The notes under the pieces were generated by a model that had not been told where the DNA came from, did no database searches, and saw only the letters and a list, made by a program, of their open reading frames with translations. DNA of 50,999 nt, from the NCBI RefSeq assembly GCF_947494025.1, contig NZ_CANLTQ010000021.1:1-50999 (forward strand). The letters run 5' to 3'. This document shows positions 23,429-33,800 of the stretch, piece by piece. Numbering within the stretch: position 1 is the stretch's first letter; each line of letters opens with the position of its first letter. The stretch comes from an uncultured Jannaschia sp. (lineage in GTDB: Bacteria > Pseudomonadota > Alphaproteobacteria > Rhodobacterales > Rhodobacteraceae). Both the position numbers and the translations under genes were made by a program.

Positions 23429-23880
23429 TTCAGCCGGAAGATGCCTTCGATCTCGACCGCGACGCCGAAGGGCAGGTTGGCGCCCACGGCAGAGCGGGAA
23501 TGCCGTCCGGCCTCGCCCAGCGCCTCCACGAGGAAATCGGATGCGCCGTTCACGACCTTGGGCATGTCGCCGAATTCCGGCGTGCAGTTCACGAACCCGG
23601 TCAGCTTCACGACACGGTCGAGCCGGTCGATGTCGCCGTCGCAGGCCGCGCGGACCTGCGCGAGCAGCGAGATGGCGCAGGCGCGCGCCGCGGCGGCACC
23701 GTCCTCGACGCTCATGTCATGGCCCAGCCGCCCCTTGATCAGGCCGTCCGGCCCGTTCGAGACCTGTCCCGAAACGAAGAGCAGGTCGCCCGAGCGCACG
23801 CTCGGCACATAGTTCGCGGCGGGCGCGGGCGCGTCCGGCAGGGTGATGCCCATCCGGGACAGGTTTTCGGCGATCGACAT
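23425..23880 (-). CDS. RidA family protein (YjgF/YER057c/UK114)
   Basis: 151 residues, the longer subgroup of the family. Blocks are PAANYVPSVRSGDLLFVSGQVS, VVKLTGFVNCTPEFGDMPKVV and a C-terminal segment RSAVGANLPFGVAVEIEGIF. The Arg after GRHS that anchors the substrate carboxylate is present (HSRSAVG). Members deaminate reactive enamine/imine intermediates. This subgroup's substrate is not fixed. It is the first gene of the chain to mscS. Confidence 0.9.
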   Translation of the reverse strand: MSIAENLSRMGITLPDAPAPAANYVPSVRSGDLLFVSGQVSNGPDGLIKGRLGHDMSVEDGAAAARACAISLLAQVRAACDGDIDRLDRVVKLTGFVNCTPEFGDMPKVVNGASDFLVEALGEAGRHSRSAVGANLPFGVAVEIEGIFRLK

Positions 23881-23955
23881 GGGGTAAGGCCTCCGGTTCG
23901 TGTCCGGACCTTGCTGCCATGCCCGCCCGCCGGTGCCAAGGCGGGCGATCCCGAC

Positions 23956-25332
23956 CTATTCGCGGAACGCGCGGGTGAAGTAATCCGTCAGCGGCTTGGT
24001 CAGGTAGGCGAGCGGCGTGCGGTCGTCGGTCCGCAGGAACGCCTCGACCGGCATGCCGGGCAGCATGTTCTGGCCCTCGAGCCGGTCCACCTCACCCTCG
24101 TTGAGCAGGATCTCGGCCTGGTAGTAGGTCTGGCCGGTCGCCTCGTCGGTGAACGCGTCGGGCGAGACGCGCGCGATCTCCCCGAAGAGTTCGGGCGTCG
24201 TGCGCGCGTCGAAGGTCGGCAGGCGAAGCGTCGCCGGCTGTCCGGGATAGACCGTGTCGATATGGATCGGATCGACGCGCGTCTGGATCACCAGCGGCTG
24301 GTCCTGCGGAACGATGTAGAGCACGGGTTCGGCGGCGCGGATGACCGCGCGGTTGGCGAAGACCTGCATGTCGTAGACGACGCCCGCGACGGGCGCGGTC
24401 ACGTCGAGGCGGCCCATCCGGCCGGTGATGGCACGGTACTGCTCGGCCAGTTCCAGCTCCCGGAAGCGCAGGTCGCGAAGTTCGGAAATGGCTTCCTCCC
24501 GCGCACGGTTGCGCAGGTTCAGGATCTGCAGGTCGATCTCGGTCGCCCGGCCCTCGAGTTCGGCCACGGTGGCGGTGAATTCGCCGACCTGGCCCAAAAG
24601 CCCCGCCTCGTCGCGCTGAAGGGCGAGCACGCGCGGGGCCTGCGCCAGACCACGGTCGAGCAGGCTCTGCTGTGCGCCCATCTCCTCGCGGATGAAGGTC
24701 AGCTGCTGGTCGAGCGCGTCGGACTGCGCGCCGATTCCGTCGACCTGAGAGGCGATCTGGTCCTTGCGCCGTTCGAGCTGGTCGACCTCCCGGGCGCGGG
24801 ATTCGCGCCGGGCGTCGAACAGGTTGCGCTGCCCCTCGAGCATGTCGGTCACGTCCGCCGAATCGGAGCGCATCAGCTCCTCCGGGAACGTGATCTCGTC
24901 GGCATCGTCGCGCTCGGCGGCCAGGCGGGCGGAGCGGGCGGCAATCTCCTGCAGCTGGCCGCGGAGGATCTCGGCCTCCGAGCGCAGGTCCGTCGGATCG
25001 AAGCGGATCAGCGTCTCGCCCGCCTCCACCTCGTCGCCCTCGCGCACGAGGATCTCGGTCACGACGCCGCCGTCGGGGTGCTGCACGACCTGCCGGTTGC
25101 TCTCCACCGCCACACGGCCGGAGGAGATGATCGCGCCGGAAATGTTGGCGAGCACGGCCCAGGAGCCGAAACCGCCGACGAGGAGCGCGAGGCCGACCAG
25201 CCCGATCAGGATCGGTTTGCGCGCCGACCAGCCGCGGCCTTGGGCGGGCGACGCGGCGGGCCCGGCCGTCTTGGCGGGAACCTTGGCGGTGCGGGCCTTG
25301 CCGGGAAGGGAGGAGTTGGTCTGCTTGTTCAT
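23956..25332 (-). CDS. Type I secretion membrane-fusion protein (HlyD family)
   Basis: 458 residues. A cytoplasmic basic/Ala-rich tail is followed by one transmembrane helix (~residues 40-62) and the lipoyl-like half [21 protein letters not shown] long coiled coil runs ~115-315 ([16 protein letters not shown]). The second lipoyl half and beta-barrel carry [35 protein letters not shown] and [12 protein letters not shown]. It bridges the inner-membrane ABC exporter and an outer-membrane TolC, which is not in the window. The ATG at 25332 overlaps the ABC stop by 4 bp. Confidence 0.94.
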   Translation of the reverse strand: MNKQTNSSLPGKARTAKVPAKTAGPAASPAQGRGWSARKPILIGLVGLALLVGGFGSWAVLANISGAIISSGRVAVESNRQVVQHPDGGVVTEILVREGDEVEAGETLIRFDPTDLRSEAEILRGQLQEIAARSARLAAERDDADEITFPEELMRSDSADVTDMLEGQRNLFDARRESRAREVDQLERRKDQIASQVDGIGAQSDALDQQLTFIREEMGAQQSLLDRGLAQAPRVLALQRDEAGLLGQVGEFTATVAELEGRATEIDLQILNLRNRAREEAISELRDLRFRELELAEQYRAITGRMGRLDVTAPVAGVVYDMQVFANRAVIRAAEPVLYIVPQDQPLVIQTRVDPIHIDTVYPGQPATLRLPTFDARTTPELFGEIARVSPDAFTDEATGQTYYQAEILLNEGEVDRLEGQNMLPGMPVEAFLRTDDRTPLAYLTKPLTDYFTRAFRE

Positions 25333-27074
25333 GTCACGCCTCCGGGTGCGGGGTCACGCGTGATTTCGGAATGGTTGCGGACCATCTTCTTGAGAACCTC
25401 CTCGCGGGGACCGAAGGCGACGCGGGCGCCGCCCTCGAGCATCAGCAGGGTGTCGCATTCCTGGATCGCCGCCGGCCGGTGCGCGATGATGATGACCGAG
25501 CGGCCCTCCTCCTTCATCGTGCGGATCGCCTGATTGAGCGCCTGCGTGCCGAGATTGTCGAGGTTCGAATTGGGTTCGTCGAGGACGAGGATCACCGGGC
25601 CGCCGAACATCGCGCGGGCGAGGCCGATCCGCTGAATCTGTCCGCCGGACAGTCGCCCGCCCACGGCGGACACCCGGGTGTCGTAGCCCTGCGGCTGCTC
25701 GAGGATCATCTCGTGGGCGGCGGCCTTCTTCGCGGCATCGACGATCTTGGCGGGATCCGCGTCTTCCTGCAGGCGGGCGATGTTCTCGGCGATGGTGCCG
25801 TCGAACAGCGTCACCGTTTGCGGCAGGTAGCCGATGTAGGAACCGAGCACGTCCGGATCGTACTGGTCGAGCGTCGCGCTGTCGAGGCGCAGGCGGCCGC
25901 CGGCGGGCATCCAGGCCCCCGTCACCGCCTTGGCGAGCGAGGTCTTGCCGGCGCCCGACGGGCCGATCACGCCCATCGCGTGGCCGGGCTTCAGCACGAA
26001 GGACACCGCGCGGAGCGAGGCCTGCTGCGCGCCCGGCGGCACGATGGTGACGTTCTCGGCCACCAGAAGCGCCTGAGGCCGCGGCAGCGGCGTCCGCTCC
26101 GCGTCCGGGGGGACCTGGTCCAGAAGGTTCACGACGGCGGTGCGGCCGCGCGTCGCAGCGACCACGAGCTGCCACTGGCCGATCACCATCTCGATCGGCG
26201 CGAGCGCGCGGCCGAGAAGGATCGAACCCGCGATCATCGCGCCGGCCGTGAGCTCGTTCTGAAGCACGAGCCAGGCCCCGAGACCCAGCATCGCCGATTG
26301 CAGGAACAGCCGCAGCGTCTTGGTCGTGACCGTGTAGAAGCCCGAGCGGTCCGAAAAGGACATCGACTGCGCCAGCGAAACGCTGCGCGCCTTCATCCAG
26401 CGCGCGAAGGCCGCGCCGCGCATGCCAAGCGACTGCACGAGCTCCGCCTCGTCGGCGAGCTGCTGCGCCGTCACCTCGGACTGCGCGGCGGCCTGGTTGG
26501 CCTGCGCCATCGGTCCGGAGGTCGTCCACTGGTTGAGAAGCGCGATACAGATGAGGATTGTCCCGCCGCCCACGGCGAGAAGGCCGAGGAACGGGTGGAA
26601 GATGAAGATCGCGGCGATGAAGAAGGGCGTCCAGGGCACGTCGAAGAGCGCAAGGAAGACGGGCGAGGACAGGAGCCGCTGCACCGCCTCCACGTCGCGC
26701 AGGGGGTTGCGCCCGCCCGCGCCGCCGGGCGTGGCGGCCGCGCGGCGAAGATGCGCGGAGAAGACCCGCCCGTCGAGCGCCGACTGGAACCGCGCGCCGA
26801 CCCGCGCCATCACGCGTCCGCGCGCGTGGTCGAGCACGCCCATCATCAGGAACAGGAAAGTGACGAGCACCGAGAGCGCGATCAGCGTCTCCTCCGAGCG
26901 CGAGCCCAGCACGCGATCGTAGACCTGCAGCATGTAGAGCGGGCCGGTCAGCATCAGCATGTTCACGAAAACCGAGAAGACGAAGGCCATCGTGAGAAGG
27001 CCGTTCATCCGACTGCGCACCTGCGCCACCTCCTGCTTGCCGGAGGGTCGATTCATGGGGCGGGGAAGTCTCAT
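25329..27074 (-). CDS. Type I secretion ABC transporter, fused permease/ATPase (PrtD type)
   Basis: 581 residues. The six-helix membrane domain (~20-310) includes [18 protein letters not shown], characteristic of this subgroup, which lacks an N-terminal C39 peptidase. The ATPase has Walker [15 protein letters not shown] (~372), signature [15 protein letters not shown] (~475), Walker [11 protein letters not shown] and a switch His in IIIAHRP. It exports an unprocessed C-terminal-signal (RTX-type) substrate with the HlyD partner. No RTX or repeat protein gene lies beside it. The first ATG was used; an ATG six codons later is possible. Confidence 0.94.
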   Translation of the reverse strand: MRLPRPMNRPSGKQEVAQVRSRMNGLLTMAFVFSVFVNMLMLTGPLYMLQVYDRVLGSRSEETLIALSVLVTFLFLMMGVLDHARGRVMARVGARFQSALDGRVFSAHLRRAAATPGGAGGRNPLRDVEAVQRLLSSPVFLALFDVPWTPFFIAAIFIFHPFLGLLAVGGGTILICIALLNQWTTSGPMAQANQAAAQSEVTAQQLADEAELVQSLGMRGAAFARWMKARSVSLAQSMSFSDRSGFYTVTTKTLRLFLQSAMLGLGAWLVLQNELTAGAMIAGSILLGRALAPIEMVIGQWQLVVAATRGRTAVVNLLDQVPPDAERTPLPRPQALLVAENVTIVPPGAQQASLRAVSFVLKPGHAMGVIGPSGAGKTSLAKAVTGAWMPAGGRLRLDSATLDQYDPDVLGSYIGYLPQTVTLFDGTIAENIARLQEDADPAKIVDAAKKAAAHEMILEQPQGYDTRVSAVGGRLSGGQIQRIGLARAMFGGPVILVLDEPNSNLDNLGTQALNQAIRTMKEEGRSVIIIAHRPAAIQECDTLLMLEGGARVAFGPREEVLKKMVRNHSEITRDPAPGGVT

Positions 27075-27153
27075 GTCGCGGAGCTGGCCTCTTGGATGCG
27101 TCCGCGTGGCATACAGAACATGAAGATTGCGTCAATCACGACGCGATCACGTC

Positions 27154-29301
27154 TCAATTCCGGCGGAAAATCCCCCCCAGCACATCCATCAACACGCGCT
27201 CGGCGATGTTGGGTTCGTCCTCACGCGGCTGTTGGGGGGCGATCTCGCGCTCGGCGACGCGCGGAGCGGTGCGCGTTTCGCGGGCCGGGTCGATCATCGG
27301 CAGCGGCGTGACCGGCAGGCCCTCGTGCACCCGCGCCATGGTCTCGCGCCAGATCTCGGCCGGCAGGCCGCCGCCCGTCACGCCGGTGAGCGGCGTGTTG
27401 TCGTCGTAGCCCATCCAGACGCCGGCCACGTAGTCGCCGGTGAAGCCCACGAACCAGGCGTCGCGCGCCGCCTGCGTGGTGCCGGTCTTGCCGGCGGCGG
27501 GACGCCCGCCCGGCAATTGCGCGCGCGTGCCGGTGCCGCGCTCGATCACCTGGGACATCATGTAGACGAGCTGCCGCGCGGCGCCGTCGGTGATGACCCG
27601 CTCGCCCAGCCCGCCGTCGTGGTCGAGAAGCGCCCGGTCGTCCCCCCGGAGCGCCAGCGACGACAGGCCGTAGGGCGTGACGCTCGTCCCGCCGTTCAGG
27701 ATACCGGCATAGGCGCCCGTCATCTCCAGAAGCGTGCTTTCCGACACGCCGAGCGCGAGCGCGGGTCCCTCCGCCAGGTCGCTCTCGATGCCGAATTGCT
27801 GCGCCACGTTGCGCACAACGTCGCGGCCCACATTCTCCGACAGGCGTACGGTCGCGGCATTAAGCGATTGTGCCAGCGCGTCGGTCAGCGTCACCTCGCC
27901 GTAGAACCGGTCGGTGTAGTTGCTGGGCGAGTAGATGCCCGAGCCCGGCACGTCGATGGCGAGTTCCGAGTCGAGGACGAGCGAGTCGAACCGCCAGCCG
28001 AGGTCGAGCGCGGCGGCGTAGACGAAGGGCTTGAAGCTCGATCCGGTCTGCCGGACGGCCTGGACCGCGCGGTTGAACTGGCCGCCGCCGCGCGTGTTGC
28101 GGCCGCCCACCATCGCGCGCACCGCGCCGTCCGCCGACATCACCACGATCCCCGCTTGCGCCTCCGAACCGGCGCTGACCTTGGTCTCGAACACCTCCCG
28201 CAGCGCGCTTTCGGCGGCCTTCTGGATGCGCTGGTCCAGCGTGGTGCGCACGATCACGTCCTCGGTCGTGTCTCCGGTCAGGAAGTCCGGCCCGTCCGAC
28301 ATGACCCAATCGGCGAAGTAGCCGCCGGTATCCTCACGCGCGGCGGGCGACAGCGTCGCGGGGGCGGCCATCGCGGCGGCGTAGTCGGTGTCGCTCAGCA
28401 TGCCCTGATCGCGCATCAGCGTGAGCACGGTCTTCGCGCGGTCCTGCGCGCGTTCGAGATTGCTCGTGGGCGCGTAGTAGCTCGGCGCGGGCAGGAGGCC
28501 CGACAGCATCGCCGCCTCCTGCGGGTTCAGGTTCGCGACCGGCTTGCCGAAGTACCGCTGACTCGCGGCCGCGAAGCCGCGCGCGCCCGCGCCGAGATAG
28601 GCGCGGTTCAGATAGATCGACAGGATCTCCGCCTTGGTGAACTTCATCTCCAGCGCGAAGGCATAGGGGATCTCCTTGACCTTCCGCCAGACCGATCCGG
28701 CCCGGCAATCCGCCTCGAACGCCGCTTCGGAGATGCCGGTCGAGGGGTCCCAGTCGGTCCCGAGGCAGAGGAGCTTCGCGACCTGCTGCGTGATCGTGGA
28801 GCCGCCGGAGCCGGAAAACGGCGAGCGCCCGGCCTGCACGTTGTTGCGCATCGCGCCGAGGATGCCGCGCGGGCTGACGCCCAGATGGCTGTAGAAGCGC
28901 TTGTCCTCGGAGGCCACCACCGCGTTCTCGAGATGCGGCGACACGCCGTCGGCCGTGACGAGGCCCCCGAAATTGTCGCCCCGCCAGGCAAAGGTCCGTC
29001 CATCCCGGTCCTGCAGCGTGACCGAGCCGCGCGCCCGCCCGTCCGAGAGCGACGCCATGTCGGGCAGGCCCGCGTAGTTGTACAACGTCGCCGCGACGAG
29101 GATCACCGCGACCGCCGCCGCGCCGCGCCAGGCCACGGCCCAGAGGATGCGCACGGCCAGGCGGAGCGGCCACAGGAACCAGCCGCCGAGCCCGCGACGG
29201 CGCGGCACGGCCCTGCGCAGGGTCTTCGCCCTGGCCTTCGCCCGGGGGGCGGACGCACGCCGCTTGTCGGCCACCAGCCGCGTCTTCGTAGGTCTTGCCA
29301 T
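27154..29301 (-). CDS. Class A penicillin-binding protein (PBP1A family, transglycosylase/transpeptidase)
   Basis: 715 residues. The N-terminus is a very basic tail followed by a membrane anchor (~50-75). The GT51 glycosyltransferase domain carries the catalytic Glu in ENAVVASEDKRFYSHLGV and GGSTITQQVAKLL. The transpeptidase has SxxK in TGSSFKPFVYAAA, SxN in QSLNAATVRLSE and KTG in AGKTGTTQAARDAWFVG. It polymerises and cross-links peptidoglycan in the periplasm. It lies upstream of the secretion ABC gene with 79 bp between and is probably independent. The C-terminal ~50 residues are a low-complexity acidic/Arg tail. Confidence 0.94.
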   Translation of the reverse strand: MARPTKTRLVADKRRASAPRAKARAKTLRRAVPRRRGLGGWFLWPLRLAVRILWAVAWRGAAAVAVILVAATLYNYAGLPDMASLSDGRARGSVTLQDRDGRTFAWRGDNFGGLVTADGVSPHLENAVVASEDKRFYSHLGVSPRGILGAMRNNVQAGRSPFSGSGGSTITQQVAKLLCLGTDWDPSTGISEAAFEADCRAGSVWRKVKEIPYAFALEMKFTKAEILSIYLNRAYLGAGARGFAAASQRYFGKPVANLNPQEAAMLSGLLPAPSYYAPTSNLERAQDRAKTVLTLMRDQGMLSDTDYAAAMAAPATLSPAAREDTGGYFADWVMSDGPDFLTGDTTEDVIVRTTLDQRIQKAAESALREVFETKVSAGSEAQAGIVVMSADGAVRAMVGGRNTRGGGQFNRAVQAVRQTGSSFKPFVYAAALDLGWRFDSLVLDSELAIDVPGSGIYSPSNYTDRFYGEVTLTDALAQSLNAATVRLSENVGRDVVRNVAQQFGIESDLAEGPALALGVSESTLLEMTGAYAGILNGGTSVTPYGLSSLALRGDDRALLDHDGGLGERVITDGAARQLVYMMSQVIERGTGTRAQLPGGRPAAGKTGTTQAARDAWFVGFTGDYVAGVWMGYDDNTPLTGVTGGGLPAEIWRETMARVHEGLPVTPLPMIDPARETRTAPRVAEREIAPQQPREDEPNIAERVLMDVLGGIFRRN

Positions 29302-29566
29302 GACTGCCCGTCCCGTCCTGGGATGTTTTGGCCGGCACGATAAGCGCTGCCGGCTCGCTTGTGGACCCCCGCCCGCGGAAAGCGCCGCCTAGGTCCCGTT
29401 TCATGTGCCGCTCATTTTACGAGCAATCTCTGCACATCGGGCAGCATACGCGGCAGGAGCGTTTTCCAACCCTGCGGAAAGCCTCGCTGCCGGCGCCCTT
29501 CCGGTAGTGTCACAAGGCGAAGCCCGGCATTGGAAGATCAAAGACCGCTACCATGAGGAAAATCCG

Positions 29567-29905
29567 ATGAAACTGATTATTGCTGCGATCAAGCCGTTCA
29601 AGCTCGAGGAGGTGCGCGAGGCGCTCACCGCACTCGGCGTGCGCGGCATGATGGTGACGGAGATCAAGGGCTTCGGCAGCCAGTCGGGGCATACCGAGAT
29701 TTATCGCGGCGCCGAATACGCGGTGAACCTCGTGTCGAAGGTCAAGCTCGAGGTCGTGGTGCCCGCCGCCATGGCCGACCGTGTCGTCGAAACGATCGCC
29801 GCAGCCGCCAGGACCGGCAAGATCGGCGACGGCAAGATCTTCGTGCTCGACGTTCAGGAGGCCGTCCGGGTCCGCACCGGCGAACGCAACGACGACGCGA
29901 TCTAA
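29567..29905 (+). CDS. glnK: P-II nitrogen regulatory protein
   Basis: 112 residues from ATG 29567, preceded by GAGGAA; an upstream in-frame start would add 54 unlikely residues. The N-terminus is MKLIIAAIKPFKLEEV. The T-loop GHTEIYRGAEY contains Tyr51, the uridylylation site. The ATP/2-oxoglutarate-binding C-terminal block is KIGDGKIFVLDV. It senses nitrogen status and normally blocks the AmtB ammonium channel. The downstream sequence is a ruined amtB, so the gene is called glnK by context, and its usual partner is missing at this locus. Confidence 0.92.
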   Translation: MKLIIAAIKPFKLEEVREALTALGVRGMMVTEIKGFGSQSGHTEIYRGAEYAVNLVSKVKLEVVVPAAMADRVVETIAAAARTGKIGDGKIFVLDVQEAVRVRTGERNDDAI

Positions 29906-30016
29906 TCGACGAGGGGGCGGAGCGGACGAAATCGCACGACATTCCCGTCCAAGGGGACCGCGCTCGCCGTACGCCGGGTCGCTTGCTTCGCATAGGAGGC
30001 GACGGAGGTCGTTGAG

Positions 30017-30410
30017 GTGACGCTGCGCTTCGACGGGATCGGCCCCTGCATCAGGACGGCGGAGCTGTTCCTCATCGGCGGCCTCTTTGTGTGTATAGCG
30101 ATGGGATTGGCCATGCTGAAGGCCGGGCTCGTCCGCTGCGGGAACGTGACGAAGCGGCTGACGAAGAACGCCGCGCTCCTCCCGGTTGCGGCGATCATGG
30201 TTCGGCTCATGGGCCTTAACCTGATCTATCCGGGCAATGGCTGGATCGCGCGACCGGCTATCTCGGGCCGCTCTTTTCGTTCAGCTCGCGTGAGCCGGTG
30301 GGCCATGCCGCGGCGAATACCGATCTGGCGACGTGTCGGTCGCTTCCGACTTCTCCTTCCGGAGTTCGCGCGAAACCGACCTCTTCCCTCAAGGCCGTAT
30401 CGTTCCGGGG
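30017..30410 (+). pseudogene. amtB: Truncated, frameshifted ammonium transporter gene (amtB remnant)
   Basis: Starting 111 bp after glnK, the plus strand encodes a recognisable Amt N-terminal region: FLIGGLFVCIAMGLAMLKAG, LVRCGNVTKRLTKNAALL and LIYPGNGWI. After a frameshift near 30250 it continues as GYLGPLFSFSSREPVG. After a second near 30340 it continues as VSVASDFSFR, matching the order in Rhodobacterales Amt proteins (GYL...EPVG...SDFFFQ). Nothing of the remaining ~300 residues exists, and sequence beyond ~30410 is the trxA terminator and trxA. Conserved Glu/Ala positions of the first helices are already substituted. It is a decaying pseudogene. Confidence 0.8.
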
Positions 30411-30413
30411 CCG

Positions 30414-30453
30414 CGAAAGAAAAGGAGGCGGAGTTCCGGCGAACCCCGCCTCC
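30414..30453 (-). terminator. Intrinsic terminator after trxA
   Basis: On the minus strand, GGAGGCGG (30453-30446) pairs with CCGCCTCC (30431-30424) and is followed by CTTTTCTTTC. It lies 26 bp past the trxA stop and closes the long regB-to-trxA unit. Confidence 0.75.
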
Positions 30454-30478
30454 TTCACGTCTCGTCCACGGGCTGCCC

Positions 30479-30799
30479 TCAGGCGGCGCTCTCGATCCAG
30501 TCCTTCAGCGCGGCCTTGGGCGCGGCGCCGATCTTCTGGTCCACGGCCTCGCCGCCCTTGAACAGGAACAGCGCCGGGATGCCGCGGACGCCCATCTGCG
30601 CGGGGCTCTGCGGGTTTTCGTCCACGTTGACCTTCACGATCTTCACGCGGCCCTCGTACTCGGTCGAGAGCTCTTCGAGCGCCGGGCCGATCTGCTTGCA
30701 GGGACCGCACCATTCGGCCCAGAAATCGACGACGACGGGGATGTCGGACTGCTTGACGACCTCGTCGAAGGTGGCGTCGGTGGCGGCGATGGTGGCCAT
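30479..30799 (-). CDS. trxA: Thioredoxin
   Basis: 106 residues from ATG 30799 ([15 protein letters not shown]), preceded by AGGAG. A start 12 codons further upstream lacks support. The active site is WAEWCGPCK (C31, C34), and the cis-Pro block is [15 protein letters not shown]. It is a cytosolic disulfide reductase. It lies 42 bp after addA, collinear with the whole upstream unit. Confidence 0.96.
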   Translation of the reverse strand: MATIAATDATFDEVVKQSDIPVVVDFWAEWCGPCKQIGPALEELSTEYEGRVKIVKVNVDENPQSPAQMGVRGIPALFLFKGGEAVDQKIGAAPKAALKDWIESAA

Positions 30800-30841
30800 G
30801 GGGAACTCCTGTCGTTTTGCGTCGAACGCGAGCACTCGAAG

Positions 30842-33800
30842 CTAGGTACCCGGCCCGACCGGGTCAATGGCCGGCGGCAGCGCCGCGATCACCGCCTCCG
30901 GCACCTCCATCAGGGCAGGGCCCTTGGTCCAGAGGATGGCGAGCGTGACGGCCCGGCCGGGCCAGATCGTCGCCGCCGCCTCGCCATAGGCCGCGAGCTG
31001 GCGCAGCAGACCCTCGGGGATCCGCTCCGGCGTCGCGGGCAGCGTCGCATTGGTCTTGAAATCGACCACCGTGACCCGGTCCGGCGCGACGAGAAGACGG
31101 TCCATCGTACCCACGATCGCCGGTCGCGTCGCCGTCGCCGGCAGGGCGAAGGGCACCTCGGCCAGCGTGCCGGGCGCGAAGACGGAGGCGAGCTCCGGGG
31201 CATCCAGTACGGCCAGCGCCTCGTCGATCTGCGCCTCCGGGTCGAAACCGGGCGGCAGGTCGGCGTGGGCGGCGAGGATCGCCGGGGCGCGGGCCCGCCG
31301 TTCGGCGGCGGGAAGGCCGGGCAGATGCTCCAGCAGCGCATGGACGGCCGTCCCGAGCCGCATTGCGCGTTCCGTGTCGAGGCCGCTTTCCCCGGGCAGG
31401 GCCTTCGCCCCGGGCAGCTGCGAGGGGGCGATGCGGCCGATCGCGCGTTCGGGCTTCGGGGCGGCCCGTCCGAGCCAGTCGGGCGTCTCGGCCCGCACGG
31501 GCGCGTGGATCGGCAGCGCCTCGGCCGCGGACCAGTCGCCCTGCTCGAGCCGCAGCCCCCGGCCGCAGGCGAAGTCGTGCGCCTCCGCGCCGCGCGCCGT
31601 CATGCCCGCCTCGACCGCCCGGAACCAGCTCGCCTCCGGCGTTTCCCCGACCTCGCCCGCCGCCGCGACGATCAGCCAGCTTTCCGCCCGCGTCAGCGCG
31701 ACGTAGAGCAGGCGGTCGCGCTCCGCGCGGGTGGCGGCCACGGCGCGTTCGTTCGCCTCGTGCATCGCGGGCGACCAGTTCGCCTTGACCGGCATCCAGA
31801 CCGGCACGCCCCCCGGCAGCCGCTCCACGCCCGAAAGCGTGCGCGCCTTGCGCGTCGCGGTCTCCGGCAGGATGACGACCGGCGCCTCCAGCCCCTTCGC
31901 GCCGTGCACCGTCATCACCCGGATCGAGCCCTGGCCGCCCTGACGCTTCAGCTCCACGGCGGCGGCCTCGATCCAGCACAGGAACCCGGTCAGGCTCGGC
32001 ACCTCCAGCTGCTCGTAGTCCAGCGCCTGCCGCAGAAGCGCGTCGATCGCCTCCGCCCGTTCCGTGCCGAGCCGCGCCAGCAGGCGGCGGCGTCCGTCAT
32101 GGCGGATCAGGATGCGCTGGAGAAGTTCGTAGGGCCGCTCGTAGCCGGACGCGCCCAGAAGGTCGGATAGCATCGTCTCCGCCTCCCGATCGATCCCCGT
32201 CGCGCGGAGCCGCGGCCAGAGACGGCCGCCCTCCCGCCCGTGCGCCAGCGTGAAGAGACCGGCCTCGTCCAGATTGCCCAGCGGCGAGCGCAGCACGGTG
32301 GCGAGCGATAGGTCGTCCTCGGGCAGGGCCACCCATTTCAGGAGCGCGATCAGGTCGCGCACGGCCAGATCCTCGGTGACCACGAGCCGGTCGGCCCCCG
32401 CGAGGTCGAGGTCGCGCCGTTTGCAGGCCCGGATCAGATGGTGGAACAACGTGTTCCGTCGCTGCACCAGGACGAGGATGTCGCCCGCCTCGACCGGACG
32501 CCGCGCGGCGCCGCGCCCGACCGGCACGCGCTCCGCGATCATCGTCGCGATCCCCTCGGCCACCCGCTCGGCCAGCACGACCTCCGCGTCGTTGGGCGCG
32601 GGGCGGTCGATGGGCTCGAACCATTCGCGGTCGGCGCGGTCCTCCGTCTGCTTGGGGATCACGGGCCACAGATCGACGCGGCCCGGCATGTCGGGGTGGA
32701 AGGCAATGTGCCGGGGCGCCTCGCCCAGACCCCCGCCCTCGGCGAAGACCGCGTCCACGAGGTCGAGGATGACGGGCGATGAGCGGAACGAGAAGAGGAG
32801 CGCGTGATCCTTGAACGGCACGCCGCCCGGCGGATGCATGTCCGCGAAGGTGCTGCGGATACGTCCATAGGCGTCGAGATCGGCGCCTTGGAAGGCATAG
32901 ATCGACTGCTTGCGGTCGCCGACCACGAAGATGGTGCGGTGCGCGTCCGGCCGCGCGCCCTGACCCGCGCCGAACTCGGCGGCAAGTCGGGTGATCACCT
33001 CCCATTGATCGGGCGAGGTGTCCTGCGCCTCGTCCACAAGGATATGGTCGATCCCGCCGTCGAGCTTGAAGAGCACCCATTGCGCCATCGAGGAGGTCGA
33101 GAGCAGGTGCCGCGCGCGGGCGATCTGGTCGTCGAAGTCCAGCCAGCCGCGCGCCGCCTTTTCCGCCGCGACCCGCGCGATGAAGGCGGGCGCGAAGGCG
33201 TGGAGCGCCTCGGTCTGCGTCAGCGCCTCCAGCGCGGCGATGCGTGCCACGCCGTCCGCGATGCGCGCGGCGAGTTCGCAGTAGATCTCGACAAGCTCCC
33301 CGTGCTCGCCCTCCTTCACAGCCTTCGGCCACTTGCCGGTGGAGCGGGGGGCGCCCGTGCCCGTCAGGCACGCGCCGCGGAGCAGTTCGAACCGGTCCCG
33401 CGATGCGCTGTCGAGGGCGCTGTCGAACACCTCGACGATCCCGGCCAGAGATTTGCCGGGGGCCGTGCGCGCGCCGTCGAGGAAATCGACCATAAGCTCG
33501 CGCGTCGAGGGGCCGGCGATCTCGGCCAGGATGTCCTCGGCGCAAAGGTCGGCGATGCCGAGCGCGGGGCGCAGCGCCTCGACCGGCATGGCGGCGAACC
33601 GGGACCCGAGCCGGGCGACCGCGGCAAGAAAGGCCGCCGGCTCGGTGTCCGAAAGACGGCGGGCGATTCCGTCGACGAGGGGCTGCGTCTCCGGGTCGGC
33701 CGCCATCGCGTCGAACACCTCCGCATGGAGGCGCGCGGCGGCGATCTCGTCCATCTCCGCGAAGTTCGGCGACACGCCCGCCTCGAGCGGGAAGCGCCGC

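Noticed and set aside
25371-29343. Long plus-strand open frames opposite the secretion ABC and PBP genes (646 and 738 codons)
   Set aside because: They are antisense shadows of strongly recognised minus-strand genes in high-GC DNA, very rich in Arg/His/Gly and with no domain.
29302-29566. NtrC sites and a sigma-54 promoter before glnK
   Set aside because: TGCACATCGGGCAGCA and GGCACGATAAGC only partly match, and spacing between GG and GC elements is wrong for sigma-54.
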